This document shows, one piece after another, positions 11,395 through 23,926 of a stretch of DNA of 64,000 nt (within the stretch, counting starts at the first letter, position 1; the number at the start of each line of letters is the position of its first letter). A program made the position numbers and the translations under genes. The stretch lies in assembly GCA_945643635.1 (NCBI GenBank), contig CALZFC010000075.1:1128001-1192000 (forward strand), read 5' to 3'. The notes under the pieces were generated by a model. The model worked only from the letters and a program-made list of their open reading frames with translations, had not been told where the DNA came from and ran no database searches. The stretch is from Allodiplogaster sudhausi (lineage: Eukaryota > Nematoda > Chromadorea > Rhabditida > Diplogasteridae).

Positions 11395-11852
11395 TCACAT
11401 GCAGGTACCGCAGGTTCGTGGGCACATATTTTGAACCTGAAAAATGCAAAAAAAAAAATTAATTACACATCAGCTTAAATCGATGCGAAGATATATGTAT
11501 GTATATATATAGTCTGTCTATTTTACAATTATAAAATTATAATAAGAAATGACAGCGAGCGTATGCATGCATAATAAAATGCCTGACCTGCATGCAATCG
11601 CACTGTCTGCGATAACGCCAGCAGCAGCGGCTACTGTCCCGGCATGTTCCCTGAACATTGTCTAGTCAATGCATGTTCCCTAACTATGGTCTAGGTCATA
11701 CTCAATATCCGACGTCGAAGGTTTAAAAAAACAATAATTGCCAAAAAATCCTTGCTTTTTAGCCCTCACCTGGATGAGCTCCTCGTCACGGCAGCAAACG
11801 TTCTGGGCCGTGATGCACGTAAAGCCCGTGGGGCAGAGGCCGCGGAGGCATG
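11395..11852 (-). CDS. Cys-rich ShKT-domain protein, 3' exons
   Basis: Three exons read leftward: 11852-11770, 11650-11588, 11436-11395 (stop TGA at 11395-11397), with matching phases and good splice sites. The first encodes a Cys-rich module of the C-P-x-G-F-x-C ... C-C type (CLRGLCPTGFTCITAQNVCC). The second and third together make a ShKT domain, starting TCRDSSRCC and ending MCPRTCGTCM. ShKT domains are common in secreted nematode proteins, often linked to astacin proteases or used alone. Upstream exons, including the expected signal peptide, were not found between 11852 and 13600. The function beyond secreted/extracellular is unknown. Confidence 0.6.
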
Positions 11853-11859
11853 CTGTAAA

Positions 11860-13600
11860 GAACTTTTAAATCCTCTTTAATTCTAAATAATGCCACATGA
11901 ACAGGTGAGCAAGAAGGTATTGTGCACGGAAAATAGTGTCGGGTTGGCTGAAAACAGAGTTTCTATCAAAAATGTTGATCAAATGCATTTTGGGGGTAGG
12001 GCTTTGGAGGTGCTCAAAATCGGGCGGGTTTGTCAAAACGGATACTGCCCATCCCCCCTCTCTCCTCCTCTTGCCCATCACTAAATGCAACTTCGAAGAA
12101 TTTCCTGAGATGATCGGAATTAGCAAACATTGCCACTGGGGCTCTATTCCGAACAAGAATAGATGGGCAAGACTAACGTCCAACACCGCCGGCGGTGGCG
12201 CATCTCTGCTGTGCAAGAAAAGGCGTAGCGAGAGCGAGGACCAAGACGGCCACTCTCCACATTATGCACTGACAAAATGAAGTATTGGAAAATATCGCCA
12301 AGGTGAATTATTCAGCTATAGATTGCATTTGGAGCTATATAGGTTCCGCAGTATAGGTTTCTTTAGCAGCACTCTCTGAACCTTTACTTACAAGCTTATC
12401 CAAAGGTGAGACCAATAAATTTGTTTTGCTTTATATGTACCAGAGAATAGTAAGAAACTCTGTTCTCGAAAAATATTCGAATTAGCATATATTATATTTT
12501 TCGAGCGCAGGGGTTCCAAAAATTCCCTGGTTAGAATTGATTTAATATATCCTGATCTTACGGTTATACAATTCCAATAATGCACATTTTGACTTCATAA
12601 CAACAATAAAGCAGTGCTCCAGTAGTCTTCTCAATTATGTCAGTGATGAGGCATCTTTATATCTGTTCGCTAACCTCTTTTGTTTCATCCGTGTACATCC
12701 CAAATCATGGAAAGGGTGAGAGAACTTTAGAGAGAGTGCGGGAGAGGGAGAGAGAGAGAGCAACAAAGAGTGAGGGAGAGAGTGGCAATCGGGAAAAGTG
12801 TGCATACAGGAAGCCATTTGATCACTCTGACTTGCGTCACTCGAAAAAAACTACTGTTTCATTCGTGACGGCATCCCGAGAAGAGACGATGGCGAGGCTG
12901 TGCAATTGATGCTCCAAGCGTGAGAAATGACGAGAGAGAGAAAGAGAGCTAGAGATAGATAAAGAGCAAGCACCTCATCAGGTGTTCACGAATTCGACCA
13001 GAAAAGGAAACACAGAAGATAAATATGTATGCATGTATGAACCCTCTCTGTGCCTCTCGGTTCGGATTCTTGCACCCGTCAACCTTCCAATGACCATAAA
13101 TGATCATGAGTATAATCTACTGTTTGGACCAATTAATTTCCCTTTCATAAACAAGGCCGATTCATTTGGGCAACTACTGTTCGTATATGCACCCGGTGCA
13201 TTTGGTTCTTTTTTGAGAACAATTTGTGCCCTCGAAAGTGTGTGATCGACGATTTCTTCCCCCTCACAGTGTGCAAGCAAGCAGCATGTTTTTTGGCTCT
13301 CTTGAGAGGCACGATTTTGCACTCAGTTTATCTTTTTTCAACATTTTGTCCTATCAGCATTATTTGCATCGAGAAAAATGCTTGCCTCTTGCACGCTATG
13401 CAGCTTTATGCTTCATTGAAAGAGCATTTAGCCACATGATCATCCTTGGGCGTGAACACGACTGGAACAGCGGTAATTTTTAAAAATGTCGCTATTCATG
13501 ACAGTTTGCTCGCAGTAATTAAGTATTTTGAGTCGAAGAAAAATCTCTCTTCCTCTATCATTCTCCCTCTTTCTCACATTCTCTCACTCTCTCTTTATCT
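11860..13600. other. Spacer, no supported gene
   Basis: Contains a (GA)n patch at about 12725-12790 and scattered low-complexity sequence. Short ORFs are present but none shows splice-consistent or family-like sequence. The missing 5' exons of the ShKT gene could lie here. Confidence 0.5.
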
Positions 13601-13968
13601 CTAGGTAGGATTGCTTGCTCAAAAGCCACGGAAACTTCATTGTGCTTCGATGCCTCTCTGCCATGAGTGTTGCGTGGGTAAAACGGCTGAAAGGAAGGCT
13701 ATTCTCTTTAGGCACAGTATATTGACAACAAAAGAGAAGAGAAGCTAACAATCACTAGAAATAGAGGGGGGAGGAGGAGTGGGAGAGAGGAGAGAAAGAA
13801 ACCTTTGAGATGAAGCACGCCAAATAACATTATTAATGGCGTGAAAAGGCACATTTCTGCACTTGGTTGCTAGGTGTCGGCCATGTGACTGAGGAAAAGT
13901 TATGTGCTGGTGTCGTTCAGTGCTCACACATTGGAAAATAGTTAGACCTTTGTTGAATCATGCTCAGG

Positions 13969-16900
13969 ATGACAAGAGAATTATCTGCTGCACGCATTAC
14001 GCTGCTCTTCCTCATTGCCCTTCAACATGTTCTGCTCTGCTCATCGCTGGACGACATGTTATTTCCCAAAAATCCCAACCATGACCCGTTCGGGTGCGCA
14101 AATTTCGGCGGCTGCTCGGTTGGAAATTGGGTTTTATTTAAGATTTTTTATTTATCAGTAATAAAATTCTTTGTAATATAAAAAATCAAAAACGCAAAAC
14201 AAGAGATACTAGGATATTAAAGTAAATTTGCATCGTATTATCGTGTTTAGCGAAAGAGAATTTATAAAAAAGATTGCTCAAGGGAAAAAATTTGAATGAA
14301 AGTTCTCAATCCGAATTTTTCAGAAGCTCTCTCAATATTCTCCTTATATGGAATGTGCGCCTGGCGCATGTCTCTGCCCCGGCGGATTCACGGGGCCGAT
14401 TTGTGAAACGGGTAAGCAACATTACAATTTATTTGCTACTACATAGTTCACTATTAAATCCGTTGTAAGTAACTGATTGGGAAGATGGGCAAAACGAGTT
14501 TAAAAAAAAACTATTCTTTAAGACCTCAAGCAAGACAACTGCGCGTCGAATCCCTGCGGCGATGGCCAAGTGTGCCGAAGCGTCCCGACCGGCACGTTCG
14601 TTTGCTCGTGCGCGCCCGGCTTCAACGGACCCGAGTGCACCCCCAAGGGTGATAACCGATATTTTATTCCTATTTGAATTTCCCGCCCAATCTATCCATC
14701 TAAAATAGAACATTCCACATGCCACTGGCATTGACTTTCTGGCAAGCCAATTGCTTTTGTTCTTTTGAATTCGCTCCAATTTAGTGGCCGACCCTTGCGC
14801 CGAGTACGGCGCCGACTATTGTCTCACCTTCCCCTGCAAGAACGACGCCGCGAACTCGCACGGCATGATCTGCGACTGCCCGGCCGGATTTACGGGCACA
14901 AATTGCAGTGGTATCTAGAGCTATCTGATACATATTTGACAGTAAGTACTATACAATTAAAAGATTTATATAAATCATTGATGTACCTGTGTACATATGT
15001 ATGTATGTAACAAAATGATGTATATATGCTTATGTGTATAATTAATGACATTATTTCATTAAAACATCAGCTCAATACGTAACACATATTACTTCTAATG
15101 TTTCTCGATCATTTCAGTCGCCGTCCAGTGCAGGAAGGACTCGGATTGCCTCTATGGTGGCGCGTGCAACGTCGAGCAGGGCTGGTGCGAGTGCTTGCTC
15201 AACTCGCAGTTCCCGACCTACCAGTACTACGGCGACAACTGTGCCGGTTCGGAGAGTTTCTGATGTTTGATAAAGCTCCATTTAAGCCTTTATTAACTTG
15301 TATGGAAAGAAATTTAATTTATACAGGGAATTTTTTTTTATACATATACATAACTTGTTCTAAATTTTGTTTTTTCTTATTCTAAATTAGCAGGTTCCAT
15401 GTTTTCCGACTCTCCTAGGCTACCCACAGTGCGAGTACGCAGCGAGCACCCCGTACGCGTGCAAGGAAGGAAGGGCGTGCACGCAGTACTACATGAACCC
15501 GCCCAACTCGAGCTTCGTCTGCGATTGCGACGAATGCCACACGGGCCTGAACTGCGAGACGCGTACGGTTTTGCTTTGTGGAATCGTCGCCTTCTTTTGA
15601 ACTTTAAACAAAATACATCTACCTATATAAAGTGTATTTTTAAGAGGAAAATAAGTAAAATTTATTCACAGTTTATATAGTAATACTGCAGAGAATACAG
15701 CTTTATAGTGATGCAGGGGTGATTTTTGGTAGTGATTTTTACGAATAATACTGTAGTGATTTTACGAATCATATACCTATATCATCTCTGCCAGCTTGCA
15801 GTGTCCGACGACTGTGTTTCGAGCGAGACTTGTTAGTTTCTTTCTCTATTCACTCTCTGTCATCCTCGCGTTTTATTTTCTCTTAATCTCTCTCATTCTC
15901 TCTCAGTCTCTCTAACTTACTCGCTATTTCATATATCTCAATCTTACTCTGTTCACAATTTTTCTTTTGACTATTTCTCTCATACTCGTGAAAATCTGTC
16001 GATATATAATCTGATTTGAATTAAAGCAATTGAAGCGTATTTAGTTTGATTAGGTTAGCAAAAAAAGGTGTCTTTACAGCGACATCTTCTTCGACGACAA
16101 GCACACCGAGCATGAGCAAAGGCAGCAGCTCTTCTACTTCGACTCCAAAGTCAAGCACAACATTGAGCAGCACATCTTCGTCGGCCACCACAACACCAAG
16201 CTCCTTAAGTCAGTGGTTATGGCGAATAAATTCCCTATATTCTACAGCACGGAGGAAATGTGGTTGTTCTCCTCAATGCCTCTTCAGGACCCATTTTTAC
16301 TTTGCCTAGCCATGCTTCTAGATGGGCTGGATAGTATTACGAAAAATACAGCAACGATATAATCTCCATGGGCAGCTCCTTTAACAAAAAAACACTTCGC
16401 TGAAGCGACATCGCCTTCGACGACAAGCACGCAGAGCTTGAGCGAAACCAGCCGCTCTACTGCATCGACGCCGCAGTCAAGCACAGCATCGAGCAGCACA
16501 TCTTTGTCGGGTACGAGCACACCAAGCTCCTTAAGTCAGTAGCTGGGGCTAATATTGAATCTTACTGGAAAATGTGACATGTGTATCTTTCCTAAAAGAA
16601 GAATTTATTTAAATCAAGTAACCTATTAATAAAGGAAAATTCAGATGAGCACCTTAACAAAGTACATTTCGTTGCAGCGACATTGAGCGAAACAACAAGC
16701 ACACCGAGCTTGAGCGAAACCAGCAGCTCGAACAACTTGACGCCAACCTCAAGCGCGACATCGAGCATTACATCTTTAACGAGCACTAGCACACCAAGCT
16801 CCTTCAGTGAGTGGCTATGGCGAACATTAAAATAACTGGAATATTCGATATAACATTCCTAATTAGATTTGAATTAAATAAAAATAAACTAATAGAGTAA

Positions 16901-18140
16901 ACTTTATTTTAAGCATCTTAACAGAAAACTATTTAGTTGCAGCGACATCTTCTTCGACTACAAGCACTCCGATATCGAGCACAACCGGCAGCTCTAGCAA
17001 CTTGACGCCAACCTCAACGAACAGTACCTCTTCGTCGGGTGCAAGCACAACAAGCTCCTTCAGTCAGTGGCTATGGCGAAAATTGACAGTTCCTGGAATA
17101 TTCTATATATCTAAAAAGATTTGAATTAATTCAAGAATGGTATTAATAACGGAAAATTTAGTTTTAGCAGCTTGAACAAAAAAAACATTTAGTTGAAGCG
17201 ACATCTTCTTCGACGACAAGCACACCGAGTTCGAGCAAAACCAGCAGCTCTGACAACTTGACGCCAACCTCAAGCACTACGTCGAGCAGCATATCTTCGT
17301 TGGGAACAGGCACACCAAGCTCCCTTAGTCAGTGGCTACGGCGAATATTGAAAGTTACTTGAATATTCAATATATGATTCCTAATAAGATTTGAATTTTA
17401 GTAATATTAATGAAAATTTTAATTATCGTTGAATAGAATAAATCGTTGGCATAATAAATGTCTATCACTCAGATGCCGGTGCATGCGACTCGTCCCCATG
17501 CAAGAACGGAGGCACCTGCAGCGACACCACGGGAGGCTCCAGCTTTGTATGCTCTTGCGTCAAGGGCTACACGGGCGTGGCATGCGAGACAAGTTTGTTA
17601 GCCCTGAAATTAGACAATACCCGTGGCCAGGAAGCGGGCTTCTTCGGTAGTTGGGGAGCATTCACTCAGCAATCCCGAGCGGTTTTTCTTTTCTAAGTGC
17701 GCTTCATAAAAGCAAAGGGAATATGATATTCTGTTTGCATGATATAACACCATATTCGCGACACTATATTAAAATGATAAAATAAGATAAAAAGAAAAGT
17801 TAGAGCATTTTTGACAGATGACGACGCATGCGGACCGGTGCAAACGCCTGACGGCGTTAGGCATTCGTCGCCTTGTCAGGTTGACTACTATTTCATATTT
17901 ATTCTTGTTTATTCCATGAAGATGTAACGAAATTTTTCAACATGTTATAATTTTTAATTTGTATTGATGCATCTGACAATGAAAACAATGTTGTCTACGC
18001 GTTAAAGCGAGAATATATTTTGTCGCAGATCTATGATGTAGACGCGGAGTGCATGGCGCCTGGCAACGGCACAGATTTTACGTGCGCCTGCTCATCAAAC
18101 TACACGGGTGTCCTCTGCAATCTAAGTTGGACAATCATTG

Positions 18141-18175
<35 letters not shown>

Positions 18176-20670
18176 ACTCTCAAAACAACCTTGGGTTCCA
18201 AGCGATGTCGTATTCGCGGTCGGCAAAATTTCCAGCAACGAAGTACATTCTATTTTACATGCCATTTTAATGTTCTTAAGCGGTGCAGACGAAGGTCACA
18301 CTCGAGAAAATGTTCTCGCCGCTGCCATGGGATAAGGTTCAAGATGTTAGTAATGCTATTTTTTTATGGAAAAAAGTGATCTTTCTTACTGAAAAGCAAT
18401 ATTATTCATACGTTCATAAATATTCATATAGTACATATATATACATAGTTTTACACAGAGATTTAGGAAGTCGCCGACATGAAAAGCAATCCGACCAAGT
18501 TTAACACGGCCGTTACATACCAACTTGCGAGTCTAAACGAGACCAAGAGATCAACCCTTTCGTGGGATCTGGAAGACGTCTTCGATTTCATATCTTTCGA
18601 AGATATGGAAGTCGAGCCAGCGTTAGACTTTCTCTAATCTTTTATTTTCAGTGTATTCTAATAGTCCATATATTTTTTTAAGAAATGTAATCTACATGTT
18701 CAATGACGTCACACTTGGGAACTGCTTCACATTCAATTATCGAAAAAGCAATGAGTCCTATGCGTCGCGAAGAGCGGGCGATCATAGCGGTTAGGAAAAG
18801 AGAAATGTTTTTGAATAATTTGGCAGCTAAATGATCAGTAGCCTTTCCAATTATTAACTTTATATACTTTTTCAAAGTTTCTTTCTACTAGATTGAAACA
18901 TTTAGGACTCCAAGTCCGCCTGAAGCTTGATCAGGGCCAGAATCTGCCACATGTGATGCTGGCTTCTTACTACGTCTTTGTGCACGATTCGACCGAAGAC
19001 GTCTTCTATGACAGCGTCAGGCAGCAGCCGCAGCCGGGTGCCGCGACGCGTCTCGCAGTCACTGAAGTGCACAATTAATTTTTTAATATGTTGTTTATGA
19101 GGACTTAAAGATGGAACCGAAAAATCCAATTTTGAATTCGCGCCTTTTTGCCTTACCGAAGGGCGAGAGGTAATTCACCGTGTGCTTTAGAGAGATGAAA
19201 ATTCAAATCGTTCACGGTTGTGTTTCGTACAAATTTCAATACTCGACACATGATTTTAGAGGAAGCCTCCGGAAACAAGCAAAAAAAAATATACTAATTT
19301 AATATGACCTATGCTTCTGCAAGAAATCAGAATGCCTTATTCTTTAGACATCCTACGATTACATGACGACCGGGCATGCGAAATGTATTGGGAGTGCGCG
19401 CGAAATTACGCCGTATTTCTATGACACCGCGCACTACTCGCAACAAGTGAGAACAAAATAGGATTTAGAAAGTTCCCGCCAAATTTAGCCATACATATTA
19501 ATGGAGAATAAATATGTACAAAATATACGAATTGCTGGAATTTGTGTCAAGATACTCTGGCTTATTTCAAGAGGAAAATCTGTTGGTTGTGCAATCTTTT
19601 GGTTGTGCAGGCCTGCTATCGCTCATGCTATCAGCAGGAGGTGATTAATGCGTGTGGCTGTGCGGACTACAACTATCCCAAGCCGGCGGAACGCGACTAC
19701 TGCAATATGAGCAAACGTTCGTTGGGGTTCAATGAACTATTCTATGGCAGTTTTCCATACAAGATTGCGTCATGAAATGCAGTTATGGCTAAAGTTCCTG
19801 AACAATGTTTCATTCTGTTCGATATGCTGCAGAAAGTAAAAAAAAAGCGATTCTTCATGAGGCTAATTTATTGAACAAGGTTTTATTGTATGCGAGATTA
19901 AGCAGAGAAATCGTAGACTTTTCAAGGCAACGGAGTTGGTGGAGTAAAATATTGATCATGAGCTATTAATAATTATCCGCGAGCTTCTTCCTTAGGTTCA
20001 TGTGTTGAAGACTACAAGGCGCTCTCGGACCTGTCGAACTCGTGGCGCGGCTGTGCTCATTGCCGTGCCGGCTGCAGCTTTGTCAGCTACGTCGTCGCGC
20101 CATCTTTTAGTGCACTATCGGATACGGTAATATTCTGTCATATGAGAAAGAGCATAAATTGGTTTTGATGATTCAAAACTCAGTTTTCTTATTAGCAATA
20201 CACTCATCGAATATTGCAGGCAGCAGAGTGCGATTCGTCGCCAAACAGCTCAGAATGTCAGAGTCGGAATATAGTAAGCCAATTTTTTTCTTGATAAAAG
20301 CTCGAATCGAGCCTTGTGACCAATGATTATTGATTTAATTTCCTAGCTTGAAGTCACAGTCAGCTACAGCACGCTAACGATCTATTCGCATGTTGAAGAA
20401 TATTCAATGAATGTCAGAAAGTTACATATTTTTTTAAAATATACATATTATATCACAATTGGGGCACTCTAAGCCCATTTGTATAAAGGATTTGTGGGAA
20501 GAAATATGTACATATATGTATATTAGGTGATTTTTACAGATTATTTTCAGCTTACAACTCTCCTAAGTAACATTGGCGGACTGGTGGGAATGTGCCTCGG
20601 CCTTTCTGTGCCATTCCTGTTCGAATTGGTATTCTTGCTTGCAATAATCTGCAAACCTCAGCCGCCGTAG
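13969..20670 (+). CDS. egas: EGAS-type EGF + mucin stalk + DEG/ENaC channel, complete
   Basis: Cation channel subunit, about 916 residues. Exons: 13969-14118, 14324-14411, 14523-14648, 14785-14910, 15118-15255, 15419-15562, five Ser/Thr exons (16080-16208, 16406-16534, 16678-16806, 16943-17062, 17199-17327), 17473-17592, 17818-17879, 18029-18125, 18281-18345, 18467-18621, 18683-18789, 18906-19066, 19348-19446, 19611-19716, 19996-20126, 20220-20273, 20347-20412, 20551-20670. All phases close. TM1/signal anchor is ITLLFLIALQHVLLC. Five EGF modules follow, then the Ser/Thr stalk, two more EGFs and the DEG/ENaC ectodomain ([25 protein letters not shown]). The last exon holds the pore-lining TM2 with the G-x-S motif (GMCLGLSVPFLFELVF) and ends CKPQPP. 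ATG 13969 aligns with the paralog's start; an in-frame ATG at 13960 is possible. Gating ligand is unknown. Confidence 0.9.
16080..17327 (+). repeat. Five tandem Ser/Thr-rich exon units in the EGAS gene
   Basis: Units start at 16080, 16406, 16678, 16943 and 17199. Each exon is 129 bases (120 in the fourth), begins CGACAT after the acceptor, is phase 1-1, and ends near AAGCTCCTT with donor GTCAGTGG or GTGAGTGG. The adjoining intron sequence (e.g. GGCTATGGCGAA, ATTTGAATTAAAT) is also shared, so exon and intron were duplicated together. Confidence 0.92.
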
Positions 20671-20715
20671 TAAACTGTCGTTTTCTCGGGTGAAAACTCG
20701 GGAGAATGTAACTGA
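20661..20715 (+). repeat. Inverted-repeat arm spanning the EGAS stop codon
   Basis: The 3' tip of the last EGAS exon and the next ~45 bases recur in inverted orientation at 22867-22922, with good identity (GCCGCCGTAGTAAA, AATGTAACTGA shared). Confidence 0.75.
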
Positions 20716-20929
20716 ACCTAGGGAATATCACCCGAGGTTTCGGCTGAACATTCAGCCGAGATGCTCCTCGGAGGACATACGCGACCCCATACTTCCCTCC
20801 AACTCGAAGAAAACACGCAAAACTTTGCCCCTATGAGTAACCGAAACTAGATGCAACCGCACCTCATAGCCAACATGCATCCTATACGCCACCTGGCACA
20901 TTGAACGATCAGCTTCAAGGATTTCTGTG

Positions 20930-20952
20930 TGCTCCCTGTCACTAGTCTTCCA

Positions 20953-20986
<34 letters not shown>

Positions 20987-21035
20987 GTCACTAGTATTCG
21001 ACGAACTCTTTCATTCTCTGTCACTTGCCTTCCAC

Positions 21036-21082
<47 letters not shown>

Positions 21083-21240
21083 CTAGCATTATACGCTCTC
21101 TCTCTCTCTCTCTCCCTCTGTCTGTCACTAGGCATTCCACGAACTCTTTCACTCTCCTCTCTCTCTCTCTCTCAGTTCATATCTACACTTGTCTTCCACA
21201 AGCTCTCTCTCTCCCTCTCTCTGTCTCTTACTGTCTGCCA
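20930..21240. repeat. (CT)n microsatellite block
   Basis: About 300 bases of CT dinucleotide runs broken by short spacers that themselves repeat (e.g. CACTAG, ACGAACTCT). The spacing suggests amplification of a ~55-75-base composite unit. Confidence 0.9.
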
Positions 21241-21470
21241 ACAATCTCGCATGGCCCGGCTCGTCGCCCGCGGCCACCCTAGTCCCGCCAACTTTCATTG
21301 ATGTACGTGCCCAACACATTGCATTTTTCATTGCAGCTCGACAACTGTTTCATTCATTCAGCTTTAACAAAACAGTATAAAGAAGACAGGGAAAAGTCAC
21401 AGGAAAGCTTTCACAAATATAATGTAAAGTCAATCAAAAGGTAACTTTACATTAAAAGGAAGGGCCTCAG

Positions 21471-23498
21471 TCAATGTCGCAAGTAGCTCCTTCCTGCGCT
21501 CCTCATTCTAGCGCTCCGGAGATGTAGAGATGGAGATGGCCGCGCCCGTGTAGGCCGCGTGTAGACGTAGGGCATCTGGAAGAGGAGAGGGAGGGAGAGA
21601 GGGAGAGAGAGAGAAAGAGAGAGAAAGAGAAGGAGAGAGAGACAGAAAGAGAGAGAGAGAGACTAGGGAGGCACGATGAGAGATATTGTTGCTCGAAACA
21701 TTTCATATGTAAATTCTTTAAAAAAAAAAGTACAATAGTTCTTCAAATGGTTATAGCATCCCATTTCATTAAAATCATTGCGTTATTTCCATCCTAATGT
21801 CCTTTCACATTTAAATATGATAATTTTCGAAGAAAATCGATAATACATAGTGATTTCATATTGATTGTTTGGCAAAAATGGTTAACTTATTCGTAAAGTG
21901 CTATCGAATGGTATAGTGGATAGAAGCGAAGGGACGAAAATTCTTCCTTGGTAACACAATTTTAGAAAGAAAAAAGTGTTACCCCATTGCATCCAAATAC
22001 CCCATTAAATACAAAAAAGTAAGTGGAAACAACGATGACACACCTTCAATAAAATATCTAAAATGTACCTTATTATCCCGCGGCCGCATTAGCAGCCCTA
22101 ATCTCTTCTCTGAACATAGCCTTCCCGTAATTCCGAGTCGAGCATCGCCATTAAGCTGAATAGACATATGAATACAGCAAATATAAAAATAGCAAACATT
22201 TCTTATGAAAATTCAAGAAGTATAAAACAGGAAAAAATTTCTTGGAGCGTAAAACAGTTTAAGGGTTAGTTCAAGCATCACAAAATGGCATGTCGAATGA
22301 ACACAAGCTTCAAAATATGGAGAAAAGCAGCTATATAATGTTTCATAAAGGACGAACCATAGTAAAATGTCTTTCGTGGGGCTGCCGGGAGAGTCGTTAC
22401 TCACATCCTTCTTAGCACGCATCGGCAGCTTTGCGAGCCACGAGCAGGGCACGGTGGCCCGACTGGCGAAATCGCAACTAAACGACAACGAATTAAAAGC
22501 ACAATGAAAAACAAAACAACTAAATCGATAGCAGCAACAAACAGATAACAACAAGAAACTCGCATGCTTACAATTAGGTTTGACACTTCTTGAAAGCTAC
22601 ATTTATGCGTTCCGGCAGAATTGCAAATATTTTGTTATTTAGAGCAAGTCGGAACCGGAATTTCCGGACAACTGTCACACGGTGGCCATAGTGTGAAAGA
22701 TGCTCAGAGTAGGTCTCTCACAATTGCATACTCTCTCTCTCTCCTTTCAGCCGAGTTCTTACATTCACTTGAAAATCTACGGTCAGCCAGAACCTCGGAT
22801 TCTGGAGGGACTGGCGCAGAGCGCGCATAAAGAGAGTGTGTTTGAGGAGGATTAGGCGCTTTCAGCTCAGTTACATTACCCCGTGTTCTCACCCGAAAAC
22901 ACGACACTTTACTACGGCGGCAGATGAGAAGAACAAATATGAACAAATAGCATTTACTAATTAAATAGAATTAAATAGATGATATAATCATTATGCACTT
23001 TATGAAATGTATGAATACATTGGACGACCTGTTCTGTTGATCTGCATCAAACTTTTTGGAGCTCAGCAAACAGAGCTTGTCACCTTTCAACTTGAATTTA
23101 TGTAAATTTAAACGTGCAATTGTTGTGCTATTTCAAACATGGCCACGAAATGACTGTTTTGTCGGTGTTTATCTTCATTTACTGGCGAAAAGTGTGAACG
23201 TTTCACATCTCACCACCAGTGTATCCATATTGTTCAAGGTGTTTAGAAAATTATTCACATTTGTAGAATTTTAACAAATCTCGAAAAAGTCGCATGTTCG
23301 TAAGGGCTTGATCGGCCCCGAGCAGATCGAGCAGACTTCTTCAGACATTGAAAACTAAACAACTATGTATGTTGTATTTTTTAAATTAAAAGAAATACTT
23401 CCAAGGTCCTGAGAATAATTTTCTCTGATTTTGAATTAACTTTGAGACGCTCGGATCATCTCGATCAGAGTCCACTAACTCGTGGATGGTGCTGTAGC
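21471..23498 (-). CDS. Probable gene of unknown function
   Basis: Candidate exons read leftward: 23498-23399 (HELVDSDRDDPSVSKLIQNQ), about 23355-23287 (alternative frames, one giving EEVCSICSGPIKPLRTC), 22477-22405 (CDFASRATVPCSWLAKL), 22155-22069 (LNGDARLGITGRLCSEKR), 21575-21471 (ending SAGRSYLRH, stop TGA). The last three join in phase with canonical sites. The link between 23287 and 22477 is not resolved and may need another exon. A C-x2-C pair hints at a zinc-binding module but the full pattern is not visible. The family is not recognised, and neighbouring repeats make the model uncertain. Confidence 0.35.
22867..22922 (-). repeat. Inverted copy of the EGAS 3' end
   Basis: Reverse complement matches 20661-20715, including the CCGCCGTAG that contains the EGAS stop. 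Upstream on the minus strand there is no recognisable TM2 exon. Confidence 0.7.
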
Positions 23499-23556
23499 CT
23501 TTTCATACAAATCTATGTACATACAGTACCGCTCAACGGCGAGGGGTCAATGCTGC

Positions 23557-23926
23557 GTCGGCTATAGTGGACGCGGCTAAATGGGCCAAGTGGAATATCT
23601 CGCTGCAGAAAGCGTTTTCAGGAAATTCACATATCAATATGAGATCCTTGAATTTTTCTTCACTAATCACGTTAAACAATCCTTGAAAGATGCAGCAAAA
23701 TAAATTCAGCAAAACATTTGCTCCACTTGGGGTTCCAACCTGCGACACACGAAATTCCATACGAGAACGAAACAATTATGTCACCTTACGTCATGAAAAG
23801 ATTTTTCTTAATGGGATTATTTAAGAAAAATTAAGGGTTTTCAAATTGCTATGTGATTTGCCTGAAAACGCTTTCTGCAGCGAGATATTCCAATTGGCCG
23901 ATTTGGCCGCGTCCGCTATAGCCGAC
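23557..23926. mobile_element. MITE-like element with 66-bp terminal inverted repeats
   Basis: Left arm 23557-23622 and right arm 23861-23926 are imperfect reverse complements over about 66 bases (GTCGGCTATAG...; ...TCTCGCTGCAGAAAGCG...). The internal ~240 bases have no convincing coding sequence. Size, TIRs and lack of coding match a miniature inverted-repeat element. The family is not identified. Confidence 0.7.

Noticed and set aside
12637..13483. Plus-strand ORFs in the spacer before the second EGAS gene
   Set aside because: Short, overlapping, no signal peptide, splice pattern or motif.
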